Part shown: positions 15,959-25,155 of the stretch, in pieces
Position numbering within the stretch: position 1 is the stretch's first letter
Layout: each line of letters begins with the position of its first letter
Assembly (NCBI GenBank): GCA_022071975.1
Contig: JAJVIO010000001.1
Location: forward strand, 23,844-80,682
Reading direction: 5' to 3'
DNA from: Planctomycetota bacterium
Lineage (GTDB): Bacteria; Planctomycetota; UBA8742; UBA2392
DNA length: 56,839 bases
Position numbers and translations under genes: made by a program
Notes under the pieces: model-generated
Database searches by the model: none
What the model was told of the DNA's origin: nothing
Seen by the model: only the letters and a program-made list of their open reading frames with translations

Positions 15959-17725
15959 TCAGTTCCTCGGAAGATGCAACACAAAGCAGCATGCGGACGA
16001 ACATGCCGCATCGTGCCGCAGCTCGCCGCCCATGGCGCGCGCCAGCCGGCGGCTCAGCGTCAGGCCCAGACCCACGCCCGGGGCGGAGTTCGCGGCCGCC
16101 TGCGCCGACTTGCGGAAGGGCTTGAACATGCGGGTGCCTTCCTCGCGGCTGATGCCGGGGCCGTGGTCGCGCACCACCAGGCGCACTTCGCGCGCGTCGA
16201 GTTCGCACTCGACGTGAATGCGCTTGTCGCTGGCACCCGCGGCGTACTTGCAGGCGTTGTCCACCAGGTTGAAGACGATCTGCTCCACGGCGCCGGGGTC
16301 GGCGCGCACGCTGATCTCCTGCGGGCAGGGCTCAACCACCAGCTGCATGCCGGCCTGTTCCGTGCGCAGGCGCAGGCGCTCCGTGGCGCGCTCCAGCAGG
16401 CGCGGCAGGGCCAGCGTCTCGAGGCGCCCGGCCGGTGACGAGTTCTCCAGCCGCGCGTAGGCCAGCACGTTCTCGACCAGGTGGCCCAGGCGCAGGGCCT
16501 CCGAGTGCAGGGTGTGGAGATACTCAAGGCGCGTCTGCTCGTCGCGGATGCGCCCGGCGGCCAGCATCTCCGTATACATGCGGAAAGTGGTCAGCGGCGT
16601 GCGCAGCTCGTGCGACACCGCCGAGACGAACTCCGCGCGGCGCTGCGCCAGGCCCAGCGTGCGCTGCAGCACGAACGCCAGCCCCAGCGCCACCAGCGCC
16701 AGGCAGGCCCACGCCACGTACATGGTAAGGCGCAGGGGCGAGCGGCCCTCGGGTACCACCACGGGCACCTCGCCCGGCAGCACCTCGATGGGCAGCGCCG
16801 CAAGCCGGTGCACGTTGGCGGCCTCAACCGTCGTGGGGTCCATGGGTGCGGCGCGGAAGCTGGCGTTGGGCAGCGCTTCGGCGCCGGCCGCGCGCAGGTC
16901 GGCCTCGATGCGCGCGCGATCGAGCAGGCAACCCTGCACATACTCGGAATCGCCCAGGCTGATGCGCCGCGCCAGCAGCAGGTTGGTGCCGACCCACACG
17001 GCCGTCATCGGGCCTTCACGCACGTCGATGGGCTTCTGCAGGGCGTCCATCTGGTACTGGCCGGCCTGCTCGATCTTGCGCTTGACGGCCTGCTGTTTGT
17101 AGGCGTCGGCGCGCTGCTGGTACTCGGCCTGGTTGACGGTGTTCTGGGCGGCCCAGCTTTCGTCGGCGAGCACCATTTCGGGCAGCACCGGGTCGCGCAG
17201 TTCCAGCTTGCGCTCGGGCAGCAGGTTCAGCAGTTGCTCGCGGCTGGTGGCGGCGCGCACGCGGGCGAGCTGTTTGGCCGCGTCGTCGATCTGCTGCTGG
17301 CTCAGGAAGCGCAGCGCGGCCATGGTGCGCCACTCGCCGCGCGGCACCTGCGGCGAAGTCAACGTGCCGTCGGGCTCGAACTGGAAGTGCACCACGATCT
17401 GCGGCACCTGGTTGCGCAAGAGCGGCGAGGGCAACAGCACGTCGCCTTCCTGCATGTCGTTGAACATGCGGGTGTAGGCCCCCTCGGCCGGGAAGAACGG
17501 CACGTACTGGAAGTAGGGGCGCGCGGCCTCGTCGCTGACCAGTGGCGCGAGTTCGCCGTCCATCTGCCAGAGCGCGAGGCGAGTGTTTTCGTCGGCCAGG
17601 GCCTGGCGGGTGCTTGCGACCTGGGCGTCCTCGAGCGCCATCAGCCGCACGCTGACGTATGCCATCAGCCCGCCCGCCACCAGCAGGCCCAGCGCGAACA
17701 CGCTCCAGAGCCAGCGGGTTTTCAT
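15959..17725 (-). CDS. sensor histidine kinase
   Basis: 588 aa. A membrane helix near the N-terminus and another at about 340-360 bracket a 310-residue extracytoplasmic sensor region of unknown type, rich in charged helices. The cytoplasmic part has the H-box S-H-E-L-R-T-P-L-T at about 370, N-box N-L-V-D-N-A-C-K-Y, G1 D-H-G-P-G-I and G2 G-V-G-L-G-L-T, so it is a complete HisKA/HATPase kinase. Its ATG overlaps the stop of the response regulator gene by four bases, indicating translational coupling. Confidence 0.95.
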   Translation of the reverse strand: MKTRWLWSVFALGLLVAGGLMAYVSVRLMALEDAQVASTRQALADENTRLALWQMDGELAPLVSDEAARPYFQYVPFFPAEGAYTRMFNDMQEGDVLLPSPLLRNQVPQIVVHFQFEPDGTLTSPQVPRGEWRTMAALRFLSQQQIDDAAKQLARVRAATSREQLLNLLPERKLELRDPVLPEMVLADESWAAQNTVNQAEYQQRADAYKQQAVKRKIEQAGQYQMDALQKPIDVREGPMTAVWVGTNLLLARRISLGDSEYVQGCLLDRARIEADLRAAGAEALPNASFRAAPMDPTTVEAANVHRLAALPIEVLPGEVPVVVPEGRSPLRLTMYVAWACLALVALGLAFVLQRTLGLAQRRAEFVSAVSHELRTPLTTFRMYTEMLAAGRIRDEQTRLEYLHTLHSEALRLGHLVENVLAYARLENSSPAGRLETLALPRLLERATERLRLRTEQAGMQLVVEPCPQEISVRADPGAVEQIVFNLVDNACKYAAGASDKRIHVECELDAREVRLVVRDHGPGISREEGTRMFKPFRKSAQAAANSAPGVGLGLTLSRRLARAMGGELRHDAACSSACCFVLHLPRN

Positions 17726-18417
17726 GGCGCCACCGCCAGCATGTAGCCCTTGCCGCGCACGGTCAGCAGGATGCGCGGGTCGTCGCCGGAATCACGCAGC
17801 TTGTCGCGCAGGCGCGCCACATGCATGTCGATGGTGCGCGTGCTGATGCCCGAGGGGTCGATGCGCCACACGCGGCTCAAAATCTCGTCGCGCGAAATGG
17901 CACGGCCGGGGTTGACCACGAAATAGCGCAGCAGCTCGCGTTCGCGCTCGGACAGCTCGGTGCGGGTGCCGTCGTGGTAGCGGATCTCGCAGCGGGCGAG
18001 ATCGGCCACGCCTTCGGCGAATTCGTATTCCTGCACGTCCTGGGGGCGCTCGGGCGAGCGGCGCATCACGGCCTCGACGCGCGCCATCAGCTCGACGACG
18101 CTGAAGGGTTTGACCACGTAGTCGTCGGCGCCGAGTTTCAGGCCCGCGACGCGGTCTTTCTCGTTGCCCATGGCGGTCAGCACGATCACCGGCAGGGTGG
18201 GGCGCACGCGGCGGACTTCGCGCAGGATTTCCAGGCCGTGAAGTTTGGGCAATGCAAGGTCAAGCAGCACCAGGTCGCAATCCACCTGCAGGGCGGATTT
18301 CAGGCCGGCCTCGCCGTCAGCGGCCTCCAGCGCGGTGAAGCCCTCAAACTTGAGCGCGTCCACCACGCCACGGCGGATCGCGGCGTCGTCTTCAATGACC
18401 AGCACAGTACGCAACAT
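17722..18417 (-). CDS. OmpR-family response regulator
   Basis: 231 aa. Receiver domain with acidic pocket D10-D11, phospho-acceptor D53 (L-V-L-L-D-L-A-L-P) and the conserved K in Y-V-V-K-P-F; C-terminal winged helix with R-T-I-D-M-H-V-A-R-L-R and the V-R-G-K-G-Y end. It should bind DNA after phosphorylation by the coupled kinase. The start ATG at 18417 is preceded by TACAAT six bases upstream, so the mRNA is probably leaderless. The divergently placed tandem PDZ genes are plausible targets. Confidence 0.95.
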   Translation of the reverse strand: MLRTVLVIEDDAAIRRGVVDALKFEGFTALEAADGEAGLKSALQVDCDLVLLDLALPKLHGLEILREVRRVRPTLPVIVLTAMGNEKDRVAGLKLGADDYVVKPFSVVELMARVEAVMRRSPERPQDVQEYEFAEGVADLARCEIRYHDGTRTELSERERELLRYFVVNPGRAISRDEILSRVWRIDPSGISTRTIDMHVARLRDKLRDSGDDPRILLTVRGKGYMLAVAP

Positions 18418-18423
18418 GCGCCC

Positions 18424-18429
18424 ATTGTA
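18424..18429 (-). promoter_or_regulatory. -10 box of a leaderless promoter (TACAAT)
   Basis: TACAAT six bases before the response regulator ATG, no ribosome-binding site between. Confidence 0.6.
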
Positions 18430-18612
18430 AGGAAGCGGAGTCGCCCGCGCCTGAGAATTGAGTGTGGTCTGCACAAAGCCTCCAGCTCGACTGCACACAA
18501 ATGATAGGCCGTGCAGGGCGCCACCCGTGTAACAACGCTGTAAAAGCCGCGGCCGTGCGGTAGTATTCAACAGTCGCAACTCTGCGCGTAATGCCCCGAT
18601 ACAGGAGCAGGC

Positions 18613-20868
18613 ATGAACAAGGCAGTACACGTAGCCCTCGGCCTGGTGCTGGGTTTGTTGGCCGGCCTGGCGATCGGTGTGGCCGTGACGCAACGGGCGC
18701 CGGCGCCCGCGGTGGCCGACGCCTTGCCGCAAGACAACCAGCCGCACGCCGAAACGCCGCCGCCGGTGGAAACGTCGCCGCCGGAGGCTGCGCCGGCGCG
18801 CGCGAAAGAACCCGCGGCTGACTCAAGCTTGGCGGACATCATCGCCGCCGCGGACACGCTGCCTCTGCCCAAGGGCGACGGCGTGATCAGCGGCGCGGTG
18901 CGCACGCAGGCGGGCGAGCCGTTGGCGGGAGTGACGATCAGCGCCACGCCCAACTACCCGGAAGACCGCAGCTGGAGCGGCATGGACACAGAGGCGCGCA
19001 TCCGTGAACAGATCCGCTACGAAAAGTGGCGCGAACTGGCGCGCCGAAAGGTTGTGACGGGAGCGGACGGCAACTACCGCATTGAAGGCCTGGCGCTCAA
19101 AACCGATTACTCCGTGTGGGCGGAACTGGATGGCTGGCGCTTCGAGCGCACACCGCACCGCAACCATTTCCAGGCCGGCATGGAGGCGAGTTTCACGGCC
19201 CGAGTCAGCATCAAGGTTCCCGTCGAAGTGCGTCTGCCCGATGGAAGTGCGCCGCGGCAAGCGGAAGTCAGATTCCACAAGGCAGGCGCAGAGAACTCGG
19301 TGTTCACCAACCGGACGCGCAACGGCAAGGGCGAAATCGGCCTGGAACCTGGCGACTGGGTCGCCAGCGCCAAGGCGGGCGACGACTGGGAGTACGAGTC
19401 CGAATCGGTCACCTTCAAACTCGCGGCCGGCCAGGCGCCGCCTGCGCTGGTGTTCCAGCTGAAGGGGCGCTCGGGCTTGCAGGGCAAGGTCTCGGTTCCC
19501 GCTGGTTATCGCTTTGAGTCCCTCGAGGTCGTGGTGCTGCCGGGTGATGGAATCGAGCCGCCGCCGCATCTCACCGCAAACATGCTGGAGAGTAAGGTTG
19601 CCGATGTCGCGGTGTGGCCGCGTGAAGAATGGTCGTTCCAGGTCATGGACCTCGCGCCCGCAACCTACCATGTCGTGTTGCACTATGGAAACCGCGTCCT
19701 GGACTGGCGCAATGTCACGGTCGGCGGCGAGCTGGCCGCCTGTGAGCTTGCTGTCCCGCCCGCCCGCGCCGAAGACTACATTGCCGTTCGCGTCTACGAC
19801 CCGGATGGTGAGGCGACCGACGCCGTTGAGGTCTATCTGGCCGTGAGTTCAGAACACTACAGCTACAGTGGATGGGGAGAGCAGTACCGACCCGAGCCGG
19901 ACTCCAAGCTGATCTGGCTTCGACGCGCGACGCTCGAAGAACTCACGGGAGAGCGGGCGGAACAATGGGCGTACACGATCACTGTCAAGAGCAAGAAGTA
20001 CGGCCAGCTCAGCCAGCCCTATGCGACTACCGACCGGCACGAGCTGGTGTTCCGTTTCCAGCAACCCGCCCACCTCACAGTGACGGTGCCAGGCTACAAC
20101 GAGCATGCGCTTCGCGAGCGCCTGACCTGGAGCGTGGTGGAAGTGGGCAAGGAGGGGCGTTCTCTGGATCGCTGGGAACGTGAGCGGCTGGACCCGAATG
20201 AAAACACTTCGCCGCTCAAGTACGGCCCGTTCGTTCCCGGCCGGTATGAACTGGTGCTGATGCTTGCGATGAAACACAGCAAGCGCGAGCTGCTGCGCCA
20301 GCCAGTAGACTTGGCGGGGGGCGAAAACGCAGTCAGCGCAGACGTGCCGGGCCTGTACGCGCTGACTGTGCGCTGCCGCACCGAGAGTGAGGCCCGAAAC
20401 ATCACTCTCAAGCGCGGGACGGCGCGTTATGCGACCTGGGAGGATGAAGTGGTCCGCGACGGCGCGGTTTCCAAGTTCCTCGAGTTGCCGGGCGGAGAGT
20501 ATCGGCTGGAGACCAGCGCCGGCACAATGGCGCTGGATTTGTCCGCCGACAAAGAGGTGGATTTCGCGCCCCGGGTCTACGACTGCCTGGTGATCAGCGG
20601 CATCAAGCCGCGTGGTTTGATCGAGGGGCTGGGCCTGTGCAACGGCGACAAGCTGATCGCCGTGGACGGCAATCCCTGCGAGGACCTGAAGCTGTTCCGC
20701 GCGCACCTTGACGTGTCAATGGGCAAGGACAGTACCAGCTGGACCGTGCTGCGAAACGGCGTGCCCACCGAAGTTGCTTTCAGCGGCAAACAACTCACCG
20801 AGATCCTGAAAAATCGCAGCGAGAACAAGGAAGACTTCGACCTCGACCGCGGCTATCGCGACGAATGA
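18613..20868 (+). CDS. membrane-anchored carboxypeptidase-regulatory/PDZ protein A
   Basis: 751 aa. AGGAG precedes the ATG. An N-terminal membrane helix (residues 7-27) and Pro/Glu-rich linker are followed by beta-sandwich domains of the CarboxypepD_reg type (I-S-G-A-V-R-T-Q-A-G-E-P-L-A-G-V-T-I at about 95) and a C-terminal PDZ domain (I-K-P-R-G-L-I-E-G-L-G-L-C-N-G-D-K-L) from about 665. No protease domain is present, so it is likely an envelope scaffold. It forms an operon with paralogue B 13 bases downstream. A 66-base stretch (18664-18729) encoding the anchor is identical in both genes although the rest has diverged. Confidence 0.8.
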   Translation: MNKAVHVALGLVLGLLAGLAIGVAVTQRAPAPAVADALPQDNQPHAETPPPVETSPPEAAPARAKEPAADSSLADIIAAADTLPLPKGDGVISGAVRTQAGEPLAGVTISATPNYPEDRSWSGMDTEARIREQIRYEKWRELARRKVVTGADGNYRIEGLALKTDYSVWAELDGWRFERTPHRNHFQAGMEASFTARVSIKVPVEVRLPDGSAPRQAEVRFHKAGAENSVFTNRTRNGKGEIGLEPGDWVASAKAGDDWEYESESVTFKLAAGQAPPALVFQLKGRSGLQGKVSVPAGYRFESLEVVVLPGDGIEPPPHLTANMLESKVADVAVWPREEWSFQVMDLAPATYHVVLHYGNRVLDWRNVTVGGELAACELAVPPARAEDYIAVRVYDPDGEATDAVEVYLAVSSEHYSYSGWGEQYRPEPDSKLIWLRRATLEELTGERAEQWAYTITVKSKKYGQLSQPYATTDRHELVFRFQQPAHLTVTVPGYNEHALRERLTWSVVEVGKEGRSLDRWERERLDPNENTSPLKYGPFVPGRYELVLMLAMKHSKRELLRQPVDLAGGENAVSADVPGLYALTVRCRTESEARNITLKRGTARYATWEDEVVRDGAVSKFLELPGGEYRLETSAGTMALDLSADKEVDFAPRVYDCLVISGIKPRGLIEGLGLCNGDKLIAVDGNPCEDLKLFRAHLDVSMGKDSTSWTVLRNGVPTEVAFSGKQLTEILKNRSENKEDFDLDRGYRDE

Positions 20869-20881
20869 ACCGGAGGTTGGC

Positions 20882-23149
20882 ATGAACGGCAAATTGGCGA
20901 TTTCCACCGCGCTGGGCCTGGTGCTGGGGCTGCTGATTGGCCTGGCGATCGGTGTGGCCGTGACGCAACGGGCGCCGGCGCCCGCGGTGGCCGACGCCTT
21001 GCCGCCGGCCAACCAGCCGCTGGCCGACACGCCGCCGCCGTTGAACGCGCCGTCGCGCGAAGATACGCCCGCGCCCCCGAAAGAGACTGCGAAAGAGCCA
21101 AAGGCGGGCGCCAGCCTGCAAGATCTCATCGCCAACACCGAGATTCCCGAGCTTCCCCGCGGCAACGGCGAGATCACCGGCCATGTGCGGCTGGAGAACG
21201 GTGAAGGACTGGCCGGTGTGGAAATTCTGTTGAGCGCGCGCTACCCGGAAAAGCGGATCGATTCCGGCGCAACCCTGGAAGAGCGCGTGCGCGACGACAT
21301 CCGCTACCAGCGCTGGCAGGAGCTTGCCCGCGTCACCGTCGTCACGGACGCAGACGGCGCGTATCGCGCCGAGTCCCTGTCTGAAACAGCACGCTACAAC
21401 ATCTCCGCCAAGCTGGAGGGCTGGAAGATCGAGCCGGTGGACACGCGCGGCGCCGTGCAGGCCGGTGTCACGGTTGATTTCCAGGCGACCGCTTCGATCC
21501 GCCTGAAGGTCGAGGTGCGCATGCCGGACGGCTCGTTGGCCAGGTACGGCCGTGTCAGCTACGACCAGGTGGGCAGCAACCGTTCGGCTGGAAGCCTGTT
21601 TGACGACGGCACCGGCGAGCTGCAGCTGACGCCCGGCACCTGGAAAATCCGGGGCAGCCAGGGCAACGACTACGAGTACCAGGGCGAGGAAGTGCTGCTT
21701 GAGATCGTGGCGGGCGCAACGCCTGAGACCCTGGTGCTGCAGCTGGCCGCTCGCGCCGGCGTGCGCGGCACCATAGTCGTGCCGAAGCTGTACAAGAACC
21801 CGCGGTTCCAGGTGCTGCTGGTGAAGGACCCTCCGGCCGATACGCCGGGCGACCTGCAGGAGATGCGGAAGACCCGTCCAAAGGAGGTAAACACGCGAAG
21901 TTCACCCTACGAAAGCGGGCCCCGAACCTTCTCGATCCTGGATGTGGAACCGGGCGCCTATCGGCTGCTTCTGGTGATGGGCAACGAAATCGTTGACTGG
22001 AAGGACGTCACGGTCAGCGGCGACTTACAGGAAGTCGGTTTGACCGTCCCGGGACCCAATGCCGACGAGTACATCGTCTGCCGTGTAACCGGGCCGGACG
22101 GCAAGGTGGTGACCGACGCGCGCTTCAGCCTGGACATCAGGAACGAGAACAGAAGCTCGGGAGGCAGTGCCGAAGTGGTTGATCCGGGCGACGGCACGCG
22201 CTGGGTGGCGCGCCGCGTCCTCGACCCGCGTGAAGGCCGCACATTCGAAGACTGGTGGTACGAACTGGAGATCAACAGCAAGCAGTACGGAGTGCTGACC
22301 CGGCGTATCGAGCGCGATGACCTGTCTGAGCAGGTGTTTCAGTTCGAAGCCCCGGTCACGCTGGAATTGACGGTGACCGGCTACAACGAGCACGAAATGC
22401 GCGACGATCTGCGCTGGTCCATGGTTGTGCGTGGCGAACGGAATCGATGGGTGCCGCCACAAGCAAGGAACGGAGCCAACCAGGCCAGCCCATTCTCTTT
22501 CGGGCCCGTCCAGCCAGGTGAGTTTGACATCGTGCTCTCGTTCGCTCGCGAAATGAGGTCGAGTCGGGATCTTTACCGCGAACCGGTGGTGCTCAGCGCC
22601 GGTGAAAACAAGCTCACCGTGGCCATGCCGCTCCTCTACTCCCTGAAGCTGCGCTGCAAGGATGGGCGACAGGCAGCGGACATCAATCTTCAGCTTGGCG
22701 ACAAGCGTATCTACCTGGATAGTTCGGACCGCAACATCGACGGCGCGATTCTCGAGATCCCGCTGCTGACCGCAGGCGAATATGAGGCCTACACCCGCCA
22801 CGGCCGCATGAAGATCAGCGTGCCGGCTACGGAAGTGGTGGACTTCGCACCTCGCCTGTACGACTGCCTTGAGGTTACATCGATCAAGGCCGGCGGGTTG
22901 ATCGAGCAAGCCGGCCTGCGCAACGGGGACAGGGTGTTCAAGGTGGACGGCGCGGAGTTCGGCGATGTAGACATGTTCCGAACCCAGTTGATGGCTTCCC
23001 TCGCCAGGGAAAGCACCACCTGGACCCTGGTGCGAGAGGGTGTAGTCACCGAAGTCGTGCTGAACGGTAAAGCCGTGGATGAAGCACATGACAACCGGCG
23101 CCAGAACGGAGAGAACCTGGGCTTCACAGGCGCTTATCGTGACGAATGA
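20882..23149 (+). CDS. membrane-anchored carboxypeptidase-regulatory/PDZ protein B
   Basis: 755 aa, colinear with protein A: membrane anchor, Pro-rich linker, carboxypeptidase-regulatory-like domain (I-T-G-H-V-R-L-E-N-G-E-G-L-A-G-V-E-I), several beta domains and a PDZ end (I-K-A-G-G-L-I-E-Q-A-G-L-R-N-G-D-R-V). CGGAGG lies five bases before the ATG, and the short gap to gene A suggests coupled translation. The region 20939-21004 is identical at DNA level to 18664-18729. The 3' end overlaps the convergent MDR gene by 16 bases. Probably an envelope protein under the control of the neighbouring two-component system. Confidence 0.8.
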   Translation: MNGKLAISTALGLVLGLLIGLAIGVAVTQRAPAPAVADALPPANQPLADTPPPLNAPSREDTPAPPKETAKEPKAGASLQDLIANTEIPELPRGNGEITGHVRLENGEGLAGVEILLSARYPEKRIDSGATLEERVRDDIRYQRWQELARVTVVTDADGAYRAESLSETARYNISAKLEGWKIEPVDTRGAVQAGVTVDFQATASIRLKVEVRMPDGSLARYGRVSYDQVGSNRSAGSLFDDGTGELQLTPGTWKIRGSQGNDYEYQGEEVLLEIVAGATPETLVLQLAARAGVRGTIVVPKLYKNPRFQVLLVKDPPADTPGDLQEMRKTRPKEVNTRSSPYESGPRTFSILDVEPGAYRLLLVMGNEIVDWKDVTVSGDLQEVGLTVPGPNADEYIVCRVTGPDGKVVTDARFSLDIRNENRSSGGSAEVVDPGDGTRWVARRVLDPREGRTFEDWWYELEINSKQYGVLTRRIERDDLSEQVFQFEAPVTLELTVTGYNEHEMRDDLRWSMVVRGERNRWVPPQARNGANQASPFSFGPVQPGEFDIVLSFAREMRSSRDLYREPVVLSAGENKLTVAMPLLYSLKLRCKDGRQAADINLQLGDKRIYLDSSDRNIDGAILEIPLLTAGEYEAYTRHGRMKISVPATEVVDFAPRLYDCLEVTSIKAGGLIEQAGLRNGDRVFKVDGAEFGDVDMFRTQLMASLARESTTWTLVREGVVTEVVLNGKAVDEAHDNRRQNGENLGFTGAYRDE

Positions 23150-24147
23150 TCAAGCGTAAGCACCACCTTGCCGAAGTGCTGGCCCGTGGTGAGGCGCTGG
23201 AAGGCTTTGGGGGCTTCTTCGAACGGTACCAGGTCGTCCAGCAGGCCGGCTATGTTGAGCTGCTCCGTGAAGGTGTTCATGGCTATAAAATCCTGTTTGC
23301 TGCCTACGAACACGCCTTTCAGCGTGGCGGCCTTGTAGACCAGGCCGTGCACGTTGACCCCGCTGGCAGGGCCGGTCAGCCTGCCCACCATGCTGATCTG
23401 GCCCCCGGGTGCTAGCGCGTTGATGCTGCGCTCCAGGGTGGCGGCGCCGCCGGTTTCCACCACCAGGTCCACGCCGCGGCCTTGCGTCAAGCGCAGCACT
23501 TCTTCGTCCCAGTCCTCGTAGCGCCGGTAGTTCACGCCCTGGTCGGCGCCGAGCTTCTGCGCGCGCTCCAGCTTGGCGTCGTCGCTGCTGGTGATGATCA
23601 CGTTCGCCCCGCTGGCCTTGGCGAACTGCAGGGCGAACAGGCTCACGCCGCCGGTGCCCAGCAGCAGCACGGTGTGGCCGCGTGACAGGTGCGGCACCGT
23701 CGCGTTGAAGGCCGTCACGCCCGCGCAGGGCAGGGTGGCGCCCTCGGCGAAACTCAGGTAGCGCGGCAGCTTCACCAGCGCGGCCTGCGGAAACACGCGC
23801 AGCTCGCTCAGCACGCCCTGCAGGCCGAAGCCGAGGTCGCTGCCGTACACTCCGGCGTGAATGCGCCCGGCCTGCCAGTTCTGGAAGAAGCAGGCGGCCA
23901 CGCGGTCGCCCTTGTTGAACTCGTCGGCGCCGTCGCCCAGGGCGATCACTTCGCCGGAGCAGTCGGACAGCGGCACCAGCAGCGTGTGTTTGAATGCGCC
24001 GTATTCGCCGCGCTGGATCATCAGGTCGCGGTAGTTCAGGGCGCAGGCGCGCACGCGCACCAGCACCTCGCCGGGGCCGGGCACGGGATCGGGTGCTGAG
24101 TCAAGGCGCAGCTCGGCGCCGGGTTTCTCCAGGATGTACTGCCGCAT
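23134..24147 (-). CDS. zinc-free MDR oxidoreductase (quinone reductase-like)
   Basis: 337 aa. Medium-chain dehydrogenase fold with A-L-N-Y-R-D-L-M in place of the Cys/His catalytic zinc site and L-L-L-G-T-G-G-V-S as the NADPH loop, so it belongs to the quinone oxidoreductase branch rather than alcohol dehydrogenases. The ATG at 24147 is preceded by TCTAAT six bases upstream; this is also only about 40 bases after the tRNA-Trp gene on the same strand, so read-through from the tRNA array is possible. Substrate unknown. Confidence 0.85.
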   Translation of the reverse strand: MRQYILEKPGAELRLDSAPDPVPGPGEVLVRVRACALNYRDLMIQRGEYGAFKHTLLVPLSDCSGEVIALGDGADEFNKGDRVAACFFQNWQAGRIHAGVYGSDLGFGLQGVLSELRVFPQAALVKLPRYLSFAEGATLPCAGVTAFNATVPHLSRGHTVLLLGTGGVSLFALQFAKASGANVIITSSDDAKLERAQKLGADQGVNYRRYEDWDEEVLRLTQGRGVDLVVETGGAATLERSINALAPGGQISMVGRLTGPASGVNVHGLVYKAATLKGVFVGSKQDFIAMNTFTEQLNIAGLLDDLVPFEEAPKAFQRLTTGQHFGKVVLTLDHSSR

Positions 24148-24153
24148 GGATCG

Positions 24154-24159
24154 ATTAGA
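24154..24159 (-). promoter_or_regulatory. -10 box of a leaderless promoter (TCTAAT)
   Basis: TCTAAT six bases before the MDR ATG. The flanking GTGGTTCGATTTC resembles a tRNA T-arm, so part of this may be a decayed tRNA. Confidence 0.4.
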
Positions 24160-24187
24160 AATCGAACCACGCGCCGTGGCCAGAGCT

Positions 24188-24257
24188 TGGCAGGACGTGA
24201 GAGAGTCGAACTCCCCCGGCCGGCTTTGGAGGCCGGCCCGGCCCCGGGCCCCGTCCT
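24188..24257 (-). tRNA. tRNA-Trp(CCA) with compressed GC-rich D-arm
   Basis: Anticodon loop C-T-C-C-A-A-A on a 5-bp GC stem, T-arm with T-T-C-G-A-C-T, G73 and encoded CCA all fit tRNA-Trp. Only 14 bases, all G or C, stand where about 19 are normal for the D-arm; U8, A14 and A21 are missing. The last acceptor pair is G-A. It may be degenerate or an altered form. Confidence 0.6.
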
Positions 24258-24258
24258 G

Positions 24259-24333
24259 TGGTTCGCGGGGGTGGACTCTAACCACCATTTCCGGGTTCAG
24301 AGCCCGGCGTCCTAACAGTTGGACGACCCGCGA
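24259..24333 (-). tRNA. tRNA-Gln(CTG) with U19:A56 elbow
   Basis: Good cloverleaf, anticodon loop C-T-C-T-G-A-A, CCA encoded. D-loop A-A-C-T-G-T-T-A has U at 19 and T-loop T-T-A-G-A-G-T has A at 56, so the normal G19:C56 pair is replaced by U:A. One base separates it from tRNA-Trp. Confidence 0.9.
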
Positions 24334-24337
24334 GCGG

Positions 24338-24367
24338 CGTAGGGACACGCGGCCGCGTGTCCCTACG
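24338..24367. repeat. 30-bp perfect palindrome
   Basis: CGTAGGGACACGCGG and its exact complement, containing the stop codon of the HNH gene. The GTAGGG...CCCTAC ends match other REP-like palindromes between the array tRNAs (for example 25425-25480). May act as 3' end of the HNH mRNA. Confidence 0.85.
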
Positions 24368-24965
24368 TGGTTACCTTCACCGTCTCCTTCAGAAACGCCT
24401 TCCAGCTTTCCTGCAGCGCTACTCCGCCCAGGATCAGCTCGTCGCGCGTCGGCTGGAACGGCTGGCGGCGCAGCGCCAGCCCGGCCTCGTGCGGCGTGCG
24501 GTCGGCCTTCTGGTTATTGCAACGGCCGCAGGCCAGCACGCAGTTCAGCCAGCTGGTGCCGCCGCCGCGCGAGAGCGGCTGCACGTGGTCGATGGTCATC
24601 GCGCGCTTGTGCACGAAAATGCCGCAGTACTGGCACTGGCCGTTGTCGCGCTCGAACACGCCGCGGCGCGAGTAGGGCACGCCGGTGTTGGGGTAGCCGG
24701 CGAAGCGGGCGAGTGTGATGACCTCCGGCTTGCGCACCTGCAGATGCGCCGTGCGGATGTAGTCGTGCTCGATTACATGCGCATCGGCCCGGACGGCCTT
24801 CTCGCTCAGCCACTGGGCCCAGTCGAACAGCTGGTAGGTTTCGGGGCACACGACGCGTGCACGGCCGCGGAAAACCAGTGTCAGGGCCTGCTTGACGACC
24901 ACGGTGGTGATCGGCTGCCAGACGCGGTTGAGCGTCAGTACGCGCTCGAGTTCAACACGGGTCAT
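24363..24965 (-). CDS. HNH endonuclease
   Basis: 200 aa. C-Q-Y-C-G ... T-I-D-H-V-Q-P-L-S-R-G-G ... W-L-N-C-V-L-A-C-G-R-C-N-N-x-K is a complete HNH site with two zinc-binding CxxC pairs. AAAGGAGG stands six bases before the ATG at 24965, one of the strongest ribosome-binding sites in the window. It lies inside the tRNA array, between tRNA-Met and tRNA-Gln, on the same strand. Stand-alone HNH proteins of this size are common and mostly uncharacterised; here it could be a homing-type nuclease that entered the array, or an effector linked to it. Confidence 0.85.
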   Translation of the reverse strand: MTRVELERVLTLNRVWQPITTVVVKQALTLVFRGRARVVCPETYQLFDWAQWLSEKAVRADAHVIEHDYIRTAHLQVRKPEVITLARFAGYPNTGVPYSRRGVFERDNGQCQYCGIFVHKRAMTIDHVQPLSRGGGTSWLNCVLACGRCNNQKADRTPHEAGLALRRQPFQPTRDELILGGVALQESWKAFLKETVKVTT

Positions 24966-24997
24966 ACAGCCTCCTTTCAGGGTCGAGGTGAACGAAA

Positions 24998-25155
24998 CAG
25001 GAGCCGCAAGCGCAAGCGCGCGGCTGGGTGGCGGACAGCGAATGAGGTGCGGGGACCTTCCCCTATTGAGGGCGAAGCAGTGCTTCGCCCTCAATACATT
25101 CGCTTCGCACCCGGCAACAATGCAGTGCATTGTTGCCGGGGATTCGCTTCGCGAA
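24998..25155. repeat. dispersed repeat, copy 1
   Basis: Starts GAAACAGGAGCCGCAAGCGC and continues through a hairpin (25069-25093) GAGGGCGAAGCA/TGCTTCGCCCTC and a palindrome CCCGGCAACAATGC/GCATTGTTGCCGGG. Copy 2 is at 25557-25704; the first 20 bases also occur inverted at about 331-352. Confidence 0.8.
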
